Of a stretch of DNA of 52,825 nt, positions 1-8,181 are shown one piece after another (the first letter of the stretch is position 1; every line of letters begins with the position of its first letter). Origin of the DNA: an uncultured Anaerolineales bacterium. GTDB taxonomy: Bacteria; Chloroflexota; Anaerolineae; UBA4142. Under the pieces are notes generated by a model. It was not told the DNA's origin. It saw only the letters and a list, made by a program, of their open reading frames with translations, and made no database searches. The stretch covers positions 1 through 52,825 of the forward strand of contig CAIKBD010000238.1 in NCBI GenBank assembly GCA_903825565.1. Reading direction: 5' to 3'. A program made the translations under genes and the position numbers.

Positions 1-1
1 A

Positions 2-304
2 AACGGCGCGCGCCGAATCGTCGCCATTGATCTCGTCATCGGCGAATTATCCAGCATCGTGGACGATTCCATCCAGTTTTATTTCGATCAACTCAGCCGA
101 GGCACGCTCGCGGAAAAAGCCGCGCTCCGGTTTCAGCGTGAGCCGGCGCAGGTGGTCTGCCTGGATTGCCGCCATGCCTTTCCGGCGCGCGCGCCGCTAA
201 CCCCGCAATGCCCCCAGTGTGGGCGTGCGCGCTTGCGCGTGTTTGGTGGGCGTGAATTTCACATTGCCAGTCTCGAGGTCGAAGATGAACCTGCCGATTG
301 TTAA
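2..304 (+). CDS. hypA: HypA nickel metallochaperone, 5'-truncated by window edge
   Basis: HypA delivers nickel to the large subunit of NiFe hydrogenases together with HypB. The frame is open from base 2. It reads an N-terminal stretch typical of HypA ([20 protein letters not shown]) that joins the zinc domain without interruption, so the start codon lies upstream of the window. The zinc site is two CxxC pairs, CLDC and CPQC, about 17 residues apart. The roughly 100 codons present imply that only about a dozen N-terminal residues, including the nickel-binding MHE motif, are missing. The stop codon overlaps the start of hypB by 20 nt, which suggests translational coupling. A GTG at 59 could serve as a start but would delete half the nickel domain. 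Identification is firm. Confidence 0.92.
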   Translation, partial: NGARRIVAIDLVIGELSSIVDDSIQFYFDQLSRGTLAEKAALRFQREPAQVVCLDCRHAFPARAPLTPQCPQCGRARLRVFGGREFHIASLEVEDEPADC

Positions 305-965
305 GCAAATTTTGAGCGCGAACGATCTGGTCGCGCGCGAGAACCGCGCGACGTTCGACGAGTTGGGCGTGTTTGTCGTCAATGTGATGGCGTCGCCGGG
401 TGCAGGCAAGACGAGTGTGATCCTAGCGACGGCGGAGCGTTTACCGCGCCAAGTGCGCCTGGGCGTGATCGAAGGCGATCTCGCATCATCCTTGGATGCG
501 GATAAGGTGGCGGCGTGCGGCATCCCGGTCACCCAGATCAACACCGGCGGCGGATGCCATCTCGACGCGCCGATGATTCGCACGGCAACCGCGCAATTGC
601 CGGTGCGCGATCTCGATTTGCTGTTGATCGAAAATGTCGGCAACCTCGTGTGCCCCGCCGATTTCGCGCTGGGGGCGAACCTCGCGCTGGTGATCGCCAG
701 CGCGCCGGAAGGGCACGACAAACCGTACAAATATCCGGGAATTTTTGCCCAAGCCGATGCCATCCTATTGAACAAGTCCGATCTGCTTGCGGTATTCGAT
801 TTCGATTTCGATTTTTTTCAGCGGGGAATTGCAATGGTCAACCCCGATGCGCCGATTTTTCCGGTCTCGTGCAAAACGGGCGCGGGCTTGGACGCTTGGC
901 TCGCGTGGTTGCTCGAAAAACAAAAAGCGTTTCGCGAAGACGAACGCCAAGCCGCGCGCATCTAG
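285..965 (+). CDS. hypB: HypB hydrogenase/urease nickel incorporation GTPase
   Basis: HypB is a SIMIBI-class GTPase that powers nickel insertion into NiFe hydrogenase. The 226-residue protein has the P-loop GAGKTS at 39-44, the family metal-site motif GGGCH at 88-92 (C91, H92 at the dimer interface) and the guanine-specificity motif NKSD at 163-166. It has no N-terminal CxxCGC high-affinity nickel motif and no His-rich tail, so it is the minimal form. The ATG at 285 was preferred over an upstream start at 219 because homology begins there and it overlaps hypA by only 20 nt. A TTCGAT x3 microsatellite at 795-812 encodes FDFDFD just after NKSD, a small local oddity. The structural hydrogenase genes are not in the window. 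Confidence 0.93.
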   Translation: MNLPIVKQILSANDLVARENRATFDELGVFVVNVMASPGAGKTSVILATAERLPRQVRLGVIEGDLASSLDADKVAACGIPVTQINTGGGCHLDAPMIRTATAQLPVRDLDLLLIENVGNLVCPADFALGANLALVIASAPEGHDKPYKYPGIFAQADAILLNKSDLLAVFDFDFDFFQRGIAMVNPDAPIFPVSCKTGAGLDAWLAWLLEKQKAFREDERQAARI

Positions 966-990
966 CCGCAAAACGCAATCGAGGTGATTG

Positions 991-1638
991 GTGATTCTGG
1001 AAACACTGGTTGTTGGTCCGCTTGCCGTCAATTGTTACCTGGTCGGCGATGAACAAACGCGCGAGGCGATTGTGATCGATCCCGGCGGCGATGCGCGCGC
1101 CATTTTCGAGACGCTCAAGCGCGAAAAACTCAAACTCGTTGCGATTGCGAACACGCACGCGCATTTCGATCACGTGATCGCGCTGACGGAATTGCGCGCG
1201 CTGACCGGCGCGCCGTTTTGTTTGCATGCCGATGACGCGCCGTTGCTGGCGGCGGCGCACCAGAGCGCCGCGCTGTTCGGATTTCGGCTGGCGTCGCCCC
1301 AACCGGCAGACCGCTGGTTGCGCGCCGGCGATGCGGTGCAGGCGGGCGCGTTCGCGTTGCGCGTGTTGCACACGCCGGGGCACTCGCCTGGCGGAATTTG
1401 CCTGCTGGGCGAGCGTGCCGTGTTCGTTGGCGATACGTTGTTTGCGGGCGGCATTGGGCGCACCGATTTGCCCGGCGGCGATTACGCCACGCTAATGGCG
1501 TCCATTCGCGCGCAGTTGCTCACGTTGCCCGACGCGACGCTCGTGTACCCCGGTCATGGCGAGCCGACGACGATTGGCGAAGAGCGGCAACTCAACCCGT
1601 TTCTGCGCCCGCTAGCGACGGGTCGCTGGGACGTCTAG
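991..1638 (+). CDS. MBL-fold metallohydrolase, glyoxalase II-like
   Basis: This is a metallo-beta-lactamase-fold hydrolase of the small glyoxalase II/YcbL-like branch, 215 residues. The binuclear metal ligands are visible: THAHFDH at 55-61 (H56, H58, D60, H61), H131 in TPGHSPGG, D148 in VFVGDTLF and H189 in YPGHGEPT. The motif GGIGRTDLPGGD is typical of this branch, which often hydrolyses thioesters such as S-lactoylglutathione. The C-terminal substrate-binding domain of classical glyoxalase II is missing, so the substrate cannot be deduced. GTG at 991 is favoured because GAGG at 981-984 sits 6 nt upstream; TTG at 988 is the alternative. It follows hypB by 25 nt and is closed by the terminator at 1657, so it is probably the last gene of the hyp operon. 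Confidence 0.88.
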   Translation: MILETLVVGPLAVNCYLVGDEQTREAIVIDPGGDARAIFETLKREKLKLVAIANTHAHFDHVIALTELRALTGAPFCLHADDAPLLAAAHQSAALFGFRLASPQPADRWLRAGDAVQAGAFALRVLHTPGHSPGGICLLGERAVFVGDTLFAGGIGRTDLPGGDYATLMASIRAQLLTLPDATLVYPGHGEPTTIGEERQLNPFLRPLATGRWDV

Positions 1639-1656
1639 CCGTTCATCGAGGCTTGC

Positions 1657-1692
1657 GCCCTCCCGCAAGTTAGGTTTGCGGGAGGGCTTTTT
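1657..1692 (+). terminator. Rho-independent terminator of the hyp operon
   Basis: A perfect 12-bp stem (1657-1668 with 1676-1687, GCCCTCCCGCAA and its complement) with a 7-nt loop is followed by TTTTT at 1688-1692. It separates the hyp/MBL operon from the next promoter. Confidence 0.93.
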
Positions 1693-1700
1693 ATGTTTAA

Positions 1701-1740
1701 TTTGTTCAGTCTTGACTAAACTAAATAGACGTAGTATAAT
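1701..1740 (+). promoter_or_regulatory. Sigma70-type promoter with overlapping operator-like palindrome
   Basis: TTGACT at 1712-1717 and TATAAT at 1735-1740 are separated by exactly 17 nt. An imperfect palindrome covers the -35: TTTGTTCAGTC (1701-1711), TT, then GACTAAACTAAA (1714-1725), with arms matching except one mismatch and one extra base. The position suggests autorepression by the regulator encoded directly downstream. The predicted transcript start near 1747 argues against the ATG at 1753 as the translation start. Confidence 0.8.
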
Positions 1741-1779
1741 CAACGCAACTCAATGAACAGAATAGAAAGGATAGACTTG

Positions 1780-2262
1780 ATGGATAAAGAAGGCAGTTGG
1801 TTTGAGAAAAAACATTTTATCGAAGATGTCGGGCTGTTGTTCGAGCAGGGCGGTCAGCCACGCATGGCGGGGCGGATCGTTGGCTGGTTGCTGATCAGCG
1901 ATCCGCCGCACCAGTCCACGAGCGATCTCGCCCAGGTGCTCGCCGCGAGTAAGGCGTCCATCAGCACGATGACGCGCTTGCTCGTGCAGATGGGATTCAT
2001 CGAGCGGGTCGGTGTGCCGGGGCATCGCCGCGATCACTTTCGCATCAAAGCGGGCGCGTGGCGGGAACTGATGGAGCAACAGATGAGTGAAATCACCGCC
2101 GGGCATCAACTGATCGAGCGCGGCTTGCAACTGCTCGAAGGCAAGCCGGCGGAACTCAAGCAACGCTTGAAAGAAGCGCGCGAACTGTATACGTTTATGG
2201 AAGCGGAATTTCCGGCGTTGATGGAACGGTTCGAGCGGGAGCGCAAAAAAGCATTGCGCTGA
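1780..2262 (+). CDS. GbsR/MarR-type winged-helix transcriptional regulator
   Basis: This 160-residue regulator has a winged helix-turn-helix at about residues 25-90, with recognition segment SKASISTMTRLLVQMGFIER and a wing-like RVGVPGHRRDHF. A long helical C-terminal half probably dimerises. The layout matches the GbsR branch of the MarR superfamily, whose members often sit upstream of the ABC exporter genes they control. ATG 1780 is chosen because AGAAAGG lies 9 nt upstream and the promoter would leave an ATG at 1753 almost without leader. It is followed 11 nt later by the exporter permease, so it is likely the operon's own regulator acting at the palindrome around 1701-1725. The inducer is unknown. 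Confidence 0.85.
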   Translation: MDKEGSWFEKKHFIEDVGLLFEQGGQPRMAGRIVGWLLISDPPHQSTSDLAQVLAASKASISTMTRLLVQMGFIERVGVPGHRRDHFRIKAGAWRELMEQQMSEITAGHQLIERGLQLLEGKPAELKQRLKEARELYTFMEAEFPALMERFERERKKALR

Positions 2263-2273
2263 ACGAGGCGACC

Positions 2274-4514
2274 ATGATTCTGAGAAATTTGTTGCGCCGC
2301 AAGACGCGCACCTTGCTCACGCTGATCGGGATCGCGATTGGCGTGGCGGCCGTCGTCGCGCTCTCGGCGATGGCGGAAGGGTTTATCAATTCGTACAGCA
2401 CGATCCTCACCTCGTCGGGCGCAGATGTGATTGTGTCGCAAGGCGATGCGGCGGACATTATCTTGTCGGCGGTGGATGACAGCGTGGGCGCGCAATTGGC
2501 GGTAGTGCCGGGCGTCAGCAAAATTTCGGGCGTGATGCTGGGATTAGTCACGACGCCGGATGTGCCGTATTTCGTCGTCTTTGGGCTAGACCCCAAAGAG
2601 TTTGGGATGGCGCATTTCAAAGTGGTGGAGGGGACGGCGATTACCGGGCAACGCCAAATGTTGTTGGGCAAGACCGCCGCTAAAAATTTCAAAAAGAAAA
2701 TTGGCGACAATTACAAGATCGAAGAAACGTCGTTTCGCATCGCGGGGATTTACGAAACCGGGCAGGGTGTCGAGGAGATGGGCGCGGTAATTACGTTGCG
2801 CGAGGCGCAAGACATTTTCAAAAAGCCGCGCCAGGTGACCTACTTTCAACTCAAAATGACGCGTCCCGATTTGACGGCGAGCACGATTAAGGAGATCGAA
2901 CGGCGGTTGCCGAAACTTGCCGCGTCACGTTCCGCCAACTACATGGACGATCAGCAGGAAACGCAGATGCTCCGCGCGATGGGCTGGTTTATCGGCTTGC
3001 TGGCGGTGGTGGGCGGCGGCTTGGTGATGATGAACACGATGCTGATGAGCGTGTTCGAGCGCACGCGCGAGATCGGCGTGCTGCGCGCGTTGGGTTGGCG
3101 GCGGACGCGCGTGTTGCGTTTGATCATCGGCGAAGCGTTGGTGTTGAGCGCGCTGGGTGGCTTGGTCGGTATCGGGTTGGGAACGGGGATGGTCATTGCG
3201 CTCAACCAACTGCCGGCATTGGCGGGCATGTTTCAAAGTGTGCTCACGCCGGAGTTGTTTGTCCAAGCCATGCTGATCGCGCTGTTTCTCGGCGTGGTGG
3301 GCGGCGTGTATCCGGCGTGGCGTGCGGCGCAACTTCAACCGGTCGAGGCGATGCGCTACGACGGAGCAGGCGCACAGGGCCAAGCGCGCAATTCCGATGT
3401 GTCATGGTTTGCCAATTTGGCAGGCGTCACGCTCCGCAATATTTTTCGGCAACGCACGCGTGCGATCTTGACGACGCTGGCGATTGGCGTCGGCGTGGGC
3501 TTGGTCGTCGCGCTCGGCGGCTTGGCGGATGGCATGGTCGCGCAATTGTCGGCGTTGGGCGGCAAGAGCGGCGAATTGACGGTGAGCGAAGCCAAATCGT
3601 CCGACATGTCGCTGGCGAAAATTGACGACAAGGTCGGGCGCTGGATCGCCGGGTTGCCGGCGGTCGAGCACGTTTCCGGCGCGTTGATCGGCTTCACGAC
3701 TCTGCCGGGCGCGGCGTATTTCATCGCATTCGGTTTGGAGCCGACCGGGTATGCGATTCGGCATTACAACGTGACGGAAGGCGAGCGGATTCGTTCGCCG
3801 CGCGATATGTTGCTGGGCAAAGTCGCGGCGAAAAATTTCAAGAAAAAAGTTGGCGATCCGATTACCATGTCCGGCGCGGCGTTTCGCGTCGTCGGCATCT
3901 ACGAAACCGGCTCCGGCTTTGAGGATGGCGGCAGTGTGATCGCGCTGGCGGAGGCGCAACGCTTGTTCAAGAAACCCAACCAGGTTAGTTGGTACTTTGT
4001 CAAACTCAAAGACCTGGGACAAGCGGAGACGGTCAAGCAACAAGTCGAAGCCCGGTTTCCCGAAGTGAGTGTAACCAAGTCGTCCGAGTACGCGGACAAG
4101 ACGAACGATATGAAATCGTTTCGCGCGATGACCGCCGCGCTCTCGTTTCTCTCGGTCGTGATTGGCGGCGTCGGCATTATGAACGCGATGCTGATGAGCG
4201 TGTTCGAGCGCACGCGCGAAATCGGCACGTTACGCGCGCTGGGTTGGCGGCGGCGGCGCGTGATCGGACTGATCGTCCGCGAGTCGCTCGTGCTCAGTTT
4301 TTTGAGCGGCTTGGCGGGCATCGCCGTCGGCGTTGGCTTGGGCAAGGTGATCGAACTCGAACCTTCGATGGGCGGGTTTTTGAAATCGGTTTACTCGCCG
4401 CCGCTGTTGTTGCAAGCGATGATCGTCGCGTTGGGGCTGGGCGCAATCGGCGCGCTGTATCCGGCGTGGCGCGCGGCAAATCTGTCGCCGATTGAAGCGT
4501 TGCGGTACGAATAG
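2274..4514 (+). CDS. Fused double MacB/FtsX-type ABC exporter permease
   Basis: This 746-residue membrane protein is two complete MacB-type permeases in tandem. Each module has a first TM helix, an extracytoplasmic MacB_PCD domain and an FtsX domain of three TM helices. Module 1 begins MILRNLLRRKTRTLLTLIGI and module 2 about residue 377 with LAGVTLRNIFRQRTRAILTT. Both carry AKNFKKK(I/V)GD, (M/L)MSVFERTREIG and YPAWRAA. MacB/LolCE permeases are normally about 400 residues and function as dimers, so this protein is a covalent pseudo-dimer. DNA around 3040-3110 and 4183-4250 is nearly identical, suggesting recent duplication or gene conversion. It has no ATPase domain; the partner is probably the ATPase at 7235. 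It likely exports a lipid, peptide or hydrophobic compound. Confidence 0.9.
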   Translation: MILRNLLRRKTRTLLTLIGIAIGVAAVVALSAMAEGFINSYSTILTSSGADVIVSQGDAADIILSAVDDSVGAQLAVVPGVSKISGVMLGLVTTPDVPYFVVFGLDPKEFGMAHFKVVEGTAITGQRQMLLGKTAAKNFKKKIGDNYKIEETSFRIAGIYETGQGVEEMGAVITLREAQDIFKKPRQVTYFQLKMTRPDLTASTIKEIERRLPKLAASRSANYMDDQQETQMLRAMGWFIGLLAVVGGGLVMMNTMLMSVFERTREIGVLRALGWRRTRVLRLIIGEALVLSALGGLVGIGLGTGMVIALNQLPALAGMFQSVLTPELFVQAMLIALFLGVVGGVYPAWRAAQLQPVEAMRYDGAGAQGQARNSDVSWFANLAGVTLRNIFRQRTRAILTTLAIGVGVGLVVALGGLADGMVAQLSALGGKSGELTVSEAKSSDMSLAKIDDKVGRWIAGLPAVEHVSGALIGFTTLPGAAYFIAFGLEPTGYAIRHYNVTEGERIRSPRDMLLGKVAAKNFKKKVGDPITMSGAAFRVVGIYETGSGFEDGGSVIALAEAQRLFKKPNQVSWYFVKLKDLGQAETVKQQVEARFPEVSVTKSSEYADKTNDMKSFRAMTAALSFLSVVIGGVGIMNAMLMSVFERTREIGTLRALGWRRRRVIGLIVRESLVLSFLSGLAGIAVGVGLGKVIELEPSMGGFLKSVYSPPLLLQAMIVALGLGAIGALYPAWRAANLSPIEALRYE

Positions 4515-4552
4515 CGCGGCAGGCGTGAAAATTCTAGATCGGGGAGGCGCGA

Positions 4553-5659
4553 ATGAATTGGCGCAATCTGGTGGTGGGTGTGGTCGTGTTGGGTGTGGCG
4601 GGCGTGGCATTTTTGACGATGGGCGGGCAAGCGTGGATCACTCCCCAGCCCACGCCGACGCCGCTTGCCGCATTGAACGATCTCGATAACCTCGTGGCGG
4701 CGTCGGGGACGTTAGTGCCGGCAAAACGCGCGAACCTGGGTTTCCAAGTGGCGGGCAAGGTCGCGCTGATCACTGTCAAGCCGAACGACGTGGTCAAGCG
4801 CGGCGATGTGTTGCTCAAATTGGATGCGACGCAAGAGGAAGCGGCAATCGCCGCGGCGCGCGCCGCGCTCGCGCAAGTGCGCGCGGGTCCGACAAAAGAG
4901 GAGATCGCGGTCGCGCAAGCGAATCTCGAAACGGCAAAGGCGCAACTGGCGAAGGTGCGCGCGCCGGCAACCGCCGAGGACGTGCAAGCGGCGCAAGCGG
5001 TGATGATTCGCGCGGATGCCAATGCGCGCGCGGCGCAAGCGGAGTACGACAAGGTGCGCGGCGATCCCCAGGTTGGGATGTTGCCGCAGAGTCAGGCGTT
5101 GCATCTCGCCACGCAAGAGTACCGCGTCGCGGAGGCGCGGTACCGCCAGGTGTTGAAAGGCGCAACGCCGGAAGATATTCGCATTGCCGAGACGAACGTC
5201 GCCACCGCGCAAGCGGCGTTGATGCGCGCGCAACTTGGCGCGCGCCCGGAAGACATTGCGGCGGCGCAAGCCAAGGTGGAGCAAGCCATCGCGGCAATTT
5301 CGGTGATGACGCTGACTGCGCCGTTCGCCGGCACGATTGCCGCTGTCAATATCAAAGAGGGCGAGACGGCAACGCCGGGCGTCGCGCTGATCACGCTGGG
5401 CGATCTGTCGCAATTGCGATTGGAGACGGACGATCTCAGCGAGACGAACATCGCCCGGATTAAACTGGGTCACGCGGTGAGCGTCACGTTCGACGCGTTG
5501 CCGGGCAAAATTTTTCCGGGCACGGTGACGTACATCGCGCCGATTGCGGCGGCGAAGCAGGGCGGCACGAACTATACGATCTATGTCGAATTTCCCAAGC
5601 TCGATCCCGCATTGCGTTGGGGCATGACCGGGCATATCGAGATCAACACCAAGCAGTGA
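4553..5659 (+). CDS. HlyD/MacA-type membrane fusion (adaptor) protein
   Basis: This 368-residue protein has one N-terminal membrane anchor (about 6-24) and a short Pro/Thr linker. A split lipoyl-like domain follows (NLGFQVAGKVALITVKPNDV, then LTAPFAGTIAAVNIKEGE), flanking a long helical hairpin. A beta-barrel and membrane-proximal end come last. The hairpin is built from repeats beginning GPTKEEIAVAQ, APATAEDVQAAQ, GATPEDIRIAE and GARPEDIAAAQ, so the coiled coil grew by internal duplication. Adaptors of this family hold the extracytoplasmic side of MacB-type exporters. GGGGAGG lies just before the ATG at 4553. It is 38 nt after the permease and in the same operon. Confidence 0.92.
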   Translation: MNWRNLVVGVVVLGVAGVAFLTMGGQAWITPQPTPTPLAALNDLDNLVAASGTLVPAKRANLGFQVAGKVALITVKPNDVVKRGDVLLKLDATQEEAAIAAARAALAQVRAGPTKEEIAVAQANLETAKAQLAKVRAPATAEDVQAAQAVMIRADANARAAQAEYDKVRGDPQVGMLPQSQALHLATQEYRVAEARYRQVLKGATPEDIRIAETNVATAQAALMRAQLGARPEDIAAAQAKVEQAIAAISVMTLTAPFAGTIAAVNIKEGETATPGVALITLGDLSQLRLETDDLSETNIARIKLGHAVSVTFDALPGKIFPGTVTYIAPIAAAKQGGTNYTIYVEFPKLDPALRWGMTGHIEINTKQ

Positions 5660-5667
5660 GGTTGGTA

Positions 5668-6438
5668 ATGATGAATCAAAGCATCGCCTATCTCGACATG
5701 CAAGCGTATGTTGGGATTACCAAACATATCGGCGGTCGCGCGGCAACCGATCAATTGCTCGCGTGGTGTCACGTGGAAAATGCGCGTGCGGTTCTGTGCG
5801 TGGGGTGCGGCATCGGGGTCAGCACGGCGCACATTGCGAAAAAATATGATTGCCACGTTGTGGGCGTGGACATTTCGGACAAGATGATCGCCTGGGCGCG
5901 TGAACGCGCAAGACGAGAAGGCGTCGAATCCAAAATTGAATTTCGCACGGCGGATATACAGGATTTGCCCTTTGAAACGGATCGCTTCGATGCAGTCATC
6001 GTCGAGTCGGTGGTGGCGTTTGTGCCGGACAAGGCGCGCGCGATTCGTGAATGTGTGCGCGTGACCCAGCCCGGCAGTTACGTGGGATTGAACGAATCGT
6101 TTCTCACTCAGGCGTTGCCTCCCGAATTGACGGAGATGCTGGGACGAACATTGGGTGGAATCGAATTGCCACGGTTGGAAACCTGGCAAGCGCTGTGGGC
6201 TGATTCGGGATTGCAAGACTGCGGGTTGCAAACCTATGCGATTGATGCGCGTCAAGAAGTGCGTGACCGGATTCAGTGGATTGGCGTGCGTTGGTCATTA
6301 GAAGCGTTCGCGCGATTGTTCCAGCTTTATCTCACAAGCCCGGAAGCGCGAGCGTCCATCCGTGAGCAGTATGGCTCGACCGCGAATGTGCTGGACAAGC
6401 TAGAGTACGTGCTCTTGACCGGGAAAAAATGCGCGTAA
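5668..6438 (+). CDS. Class I SAM-dependent methyltransferase
   Basis: This 256-residue Rossmann-fold methyltransferase has motif I VLCVGCGIGVSTAHIAKKY at about 43-61, acidic motif II GVDISDKMI, and motif III around TADIQDLPFETDRFDAVIVE. It resembles the UbiE/phospholipid and small-molecule methyltransferases, whose acceptors cannot be read from sequence. The ATG at 5668 has GAGG upstream and lies 8 nt after the adaptor stop; an upstream frame extension from 5617 overlaps that gene and is unlikely. Its place between the adaptor and ATPase genes of an exporter suggests it modifies the exported compound or a lipid, but that is inference. Confidence 0.88.
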   Translation: MMNQSIAYLDMQAYVGITKHIGGRAATDQLLAWCHVENARAVLCVGCGIGVSTAHIAKKYDCHVVGVDISDKMIAWARERARREGVESKIEFRTADIQDLPFETDRFDAVIVESVVAFVPDKARAIRECVRVTQPGSYVGLNESFLTQALPPELTEMLGRTLGGIELPRLETWQALWADSGLQDCGLQTYAIDARQEVRDRIQWIGVRWSLEAFARLFQLYLTSPEARASIREQYGSTANVLDKLEYVLLTGKKCA

Positions 6439-6462
6439 CAAGCGCATTGGTGAAAGGATACC

Positions 6463-7179
6463 ATGACAAACGAAAAGAAAATCGTTTGGCGCGATACAAC
6501 CGTTCGCCGTGCGGTGGCGGGCTTGGTTGTGATCACCTTGATGCCTGCCGCGATCCTATTTATCGCGGCAGGCCGCGTGGATTGGTGGGAAGCGTGGGTG
6601 ATGATCGCCGTGCTTGCGCTTTCGATGATTGCGAGTCGTGTGGTTATGTTTCGCACGCATCCCGATCTTGCCATGGAGCGCGCGCGTTGGACGGAGGATC
6701 GAAATATCAAAGCGTGGGACAAGTACTTGATGCCGCTGGTTGCGCTTTATGGGCCCGCGCTGATGTGGCTCGTCGCCGGGTTGGATAAACGCTGGAATGC
6801 TTCGCCACCGCTCGCAATTGAGTTGGAGATCGCCGCGTTCGTTGTGGTGATCCTGGGATATCTGATCAGCATTTGGGCGTTTATCGAAAACAATTTTTTT
6901 TCGACGGTCGTGCGGATTCAAACCGAGCGCGGGCATTCGGTCGTTTCAGCCGGTCCGTATCGCTGGGTGCGGCATCCCGGTTACGCCGGCGGTTTCGTCG
7001 GTTTTTTGGCAACGCCGATTGCGCTGGGTACGCTGTGGGTGTTTGCGCCGGCGGTGTTGACCTGCATCGCCATCGTTGCGCGCACGGCGTTGGAAGATCG
7101 CACACTGCAGAATGAACTGGCGGGTTATCGCGAGTACGCCGCGCGTGTGCGTTATCGGTTGTTGCCCGGGGTGTGGTAG
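6463..7179 (+). CDS. ICMT/PEMT-family integral membrane methyltransferase
   Basis: This 238-residue polytopic protein has about five hydrophobic segments and the C-terminal signature of isoprenylcysteine carboxyl methyltransferase-like enzymes. The signature is GPYRWVRHPGYAG at 164-176 and RTALEDRTLQNEL around 207-219 (the RTxxED-type site), ending YREYAARVRYRLLPGVW. The family uses SAM to methylate membrane-embedded substrates. Bacterial members act on lipids, isoprenoids or metabolites rather than prenylated proteins. It follows the soluble methyltransferase by 24 nt (AAAGGATACC before ATG) and precedes the exporter ATPase, so two different methyltransferases lie inside one exporter operon. 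The substrate is unknown. Confidence 0.87.
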   Translation: MTNEKKIVWRDTTVRRAVAGLVVITLMPAAILFIAAGRVDWWEAWVMIAVLALSMIASRVVMFRTHPDLAMERARWTEDRNIKAWDKYLMPLVALYGPALMWLVAGLDKRWNASPPLAIELEIAAFVVVILGYLISIWAFIENNFFSTVVRIQTERGHSVVSAGPYRWVRHPGYAGGFVGFLATPIALGTLWVFAPAVLTCIAIVARTALEDRTLQNELAGYREYAARVRYRLLPGVW

Positions 7180-7234
7180 TGTCCAAATGCAAAAGGGTTG
7201 AGAAGGCAAAGAGGGCAGACGAAAGAGTAGTTCG

Positions 7235-8098
7235 ATGACAACACAAATCGAAAATCGAGAATCGCAAATCGAAAATCCCCCCATTGTGGTCGAAGCGCGC
7301 GATCTCACGAAAATTTACGGCGATGGCAACGGCGTGCGCGCGCTCGACGGCGTGAACCTGGTGATCGGCGCGGGCGAATTTGTCGCCGTGATGGGACCCT
7401 CGGGGAGCGGCAAGAGCACGTTGCTGAACATTCTCGGCGCGCTGGATCGCCCGACGCGCGGCGTGTGCCGGGTCAACGGGCAGGAACTGGCAAAGGTGCG
7501 CGACCTGGATCGCTTTCGCAGTAAGACGGTGGGGTTTGTGTTTCAACTGCACAACTTGATCCCGACGTTGAGCGCAATCGAAAATGTCGAGGTGCCGTTG
7601 CAGGAAGAGCGGATGAGCGACGGCGCGCGACGCAAACGCGCGGAGGAATTGTTGCGTTTGGTTGGGCTGGGGGATCGCCTCCATTTTATGCCGAGCCAAC
7701 TTTCCGGCGGGCAACGCCAACGCGTGGCGATTGCGCGCGCGTTGGCGAATCAGCCGGCGATCATCCTCGCCGATGAGCCGACCGGCAATCTCGATAGCAA
7801 GAGCACGGACGAGATTATGGACTTGTTGCGGCAACTCAACCGCGAGCGCGGCACGACGTTCATCGTCGTCACGCACAACCCGGCAGTGGCGCGCGCGGCG
7901 GATCGCATCATCACCGTGCGCGACGGGAAAATCCGGCGCGATGAAAAAATTGACAATGTGTATCTCGAAGACTTGCGCGAGTTCAAAGAGTCTGCGCTGG
8001 GGCACGCGTTGCTCGACGGCGAAACGCCCGGCGAGTTGCGCGAGTTTGGTATCGTGCAAGCCGCCGCGCCACTGCGCGAATTGCTCAAACGCGTGTGA
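7235..8098 (+). CDS. ABC exporter ATP-binding protein (MacB/LolD type)
   Basis: This 287-residue ATPase has Walker A GPSGSGKST at 54-62, signature LSGGQRQRVAIARAL at 156-170, Walker B IILADEPTGNLD at 176-187 and the H-loop His at 214. The phrase ADEPTGNLDS is characteristic of the LolD/MacB/FtsE group, which matches the fused permease upstream. Two oddities stand out. The first 16 codons (TQIENRESQIENPP) are encoded by a heptanucleotide repeat array, and homology starts only near residue 17 (GTG 7286 is an alternative start). There is also a C-terminal extension of about 45 residues after the usual end near 240. The array supplies no Shine-Dalgarno, but AAAGAG precedes the ATG. It is probably the last gene of the exporter operon. 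Confidence 0.9.
   Translation: MTTQIENRESQIENPPIVVEARDLTKIYGDGNGVRALDGVNLVIGAGEFVAVMGPSGSGKSTLLNILGALDRPTRGVCRVNGQELAKVRDLDRFRSKTVGFVFQLHNLIPTLSAIENVEVPLQEERMSDGARRKRAEELLRLVGLGDRLHFMPSQLSGGQRQRVAIARALANQPAIILADEPTGNLDSKSTDEIMDLLRQLNRERGTTFIVVTHNPAVARAADRIITVRDGKIRRDEKIDNVYLEDLREFKESALGHALLDGETPGELREFGIVQAAAPLRELLKRV
7246..7277 (+). repeat. Heptanucleotide array (AATCGNN type) in the ATPase 5' end
   Basis: Four consecutive 7-mers, AATCGAA, AATCGAG, AATCGCA and AATCGAA, plus a partial AATC, are in perfect 7-nt register. They lie inside the first codons of the ABC ATPase, on its sense strand, and produce the repeated peptide QIEN. See the finding on the repeat family. Confidence 0.9.
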
Positions 8099-8102
8099 CC
8101 GA

Positions 8103-8130
8103 TTGACGCGCGCGCGTTTCGTTGTATAAT
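8103..8130 (+). promoter_or_regulatory. Sigma70-type promoter
   Basis: TTGACG at 8103-8108 and TATAAT at 8125-8130 have a 16-nt spacer. The promoter would start a transcript near 8137 with a leader of about 105 nt before the gene at 8242. Confidence 0.72.
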
Positions 8131-8181
8131 TTGCGCGGTTCGTTGCCGCGCGGCGTCGAGCGTGCGAGGTTTGTCAATGTG

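Noticed and set aside
1753-1779. ATG 1753 as start of the GbsR-type regulator
   Set aside because: It lies about 6 nt after the predicted transcript start and lacks a ribosome site, whereas ATG 1780 has AGAAAGG upstream.
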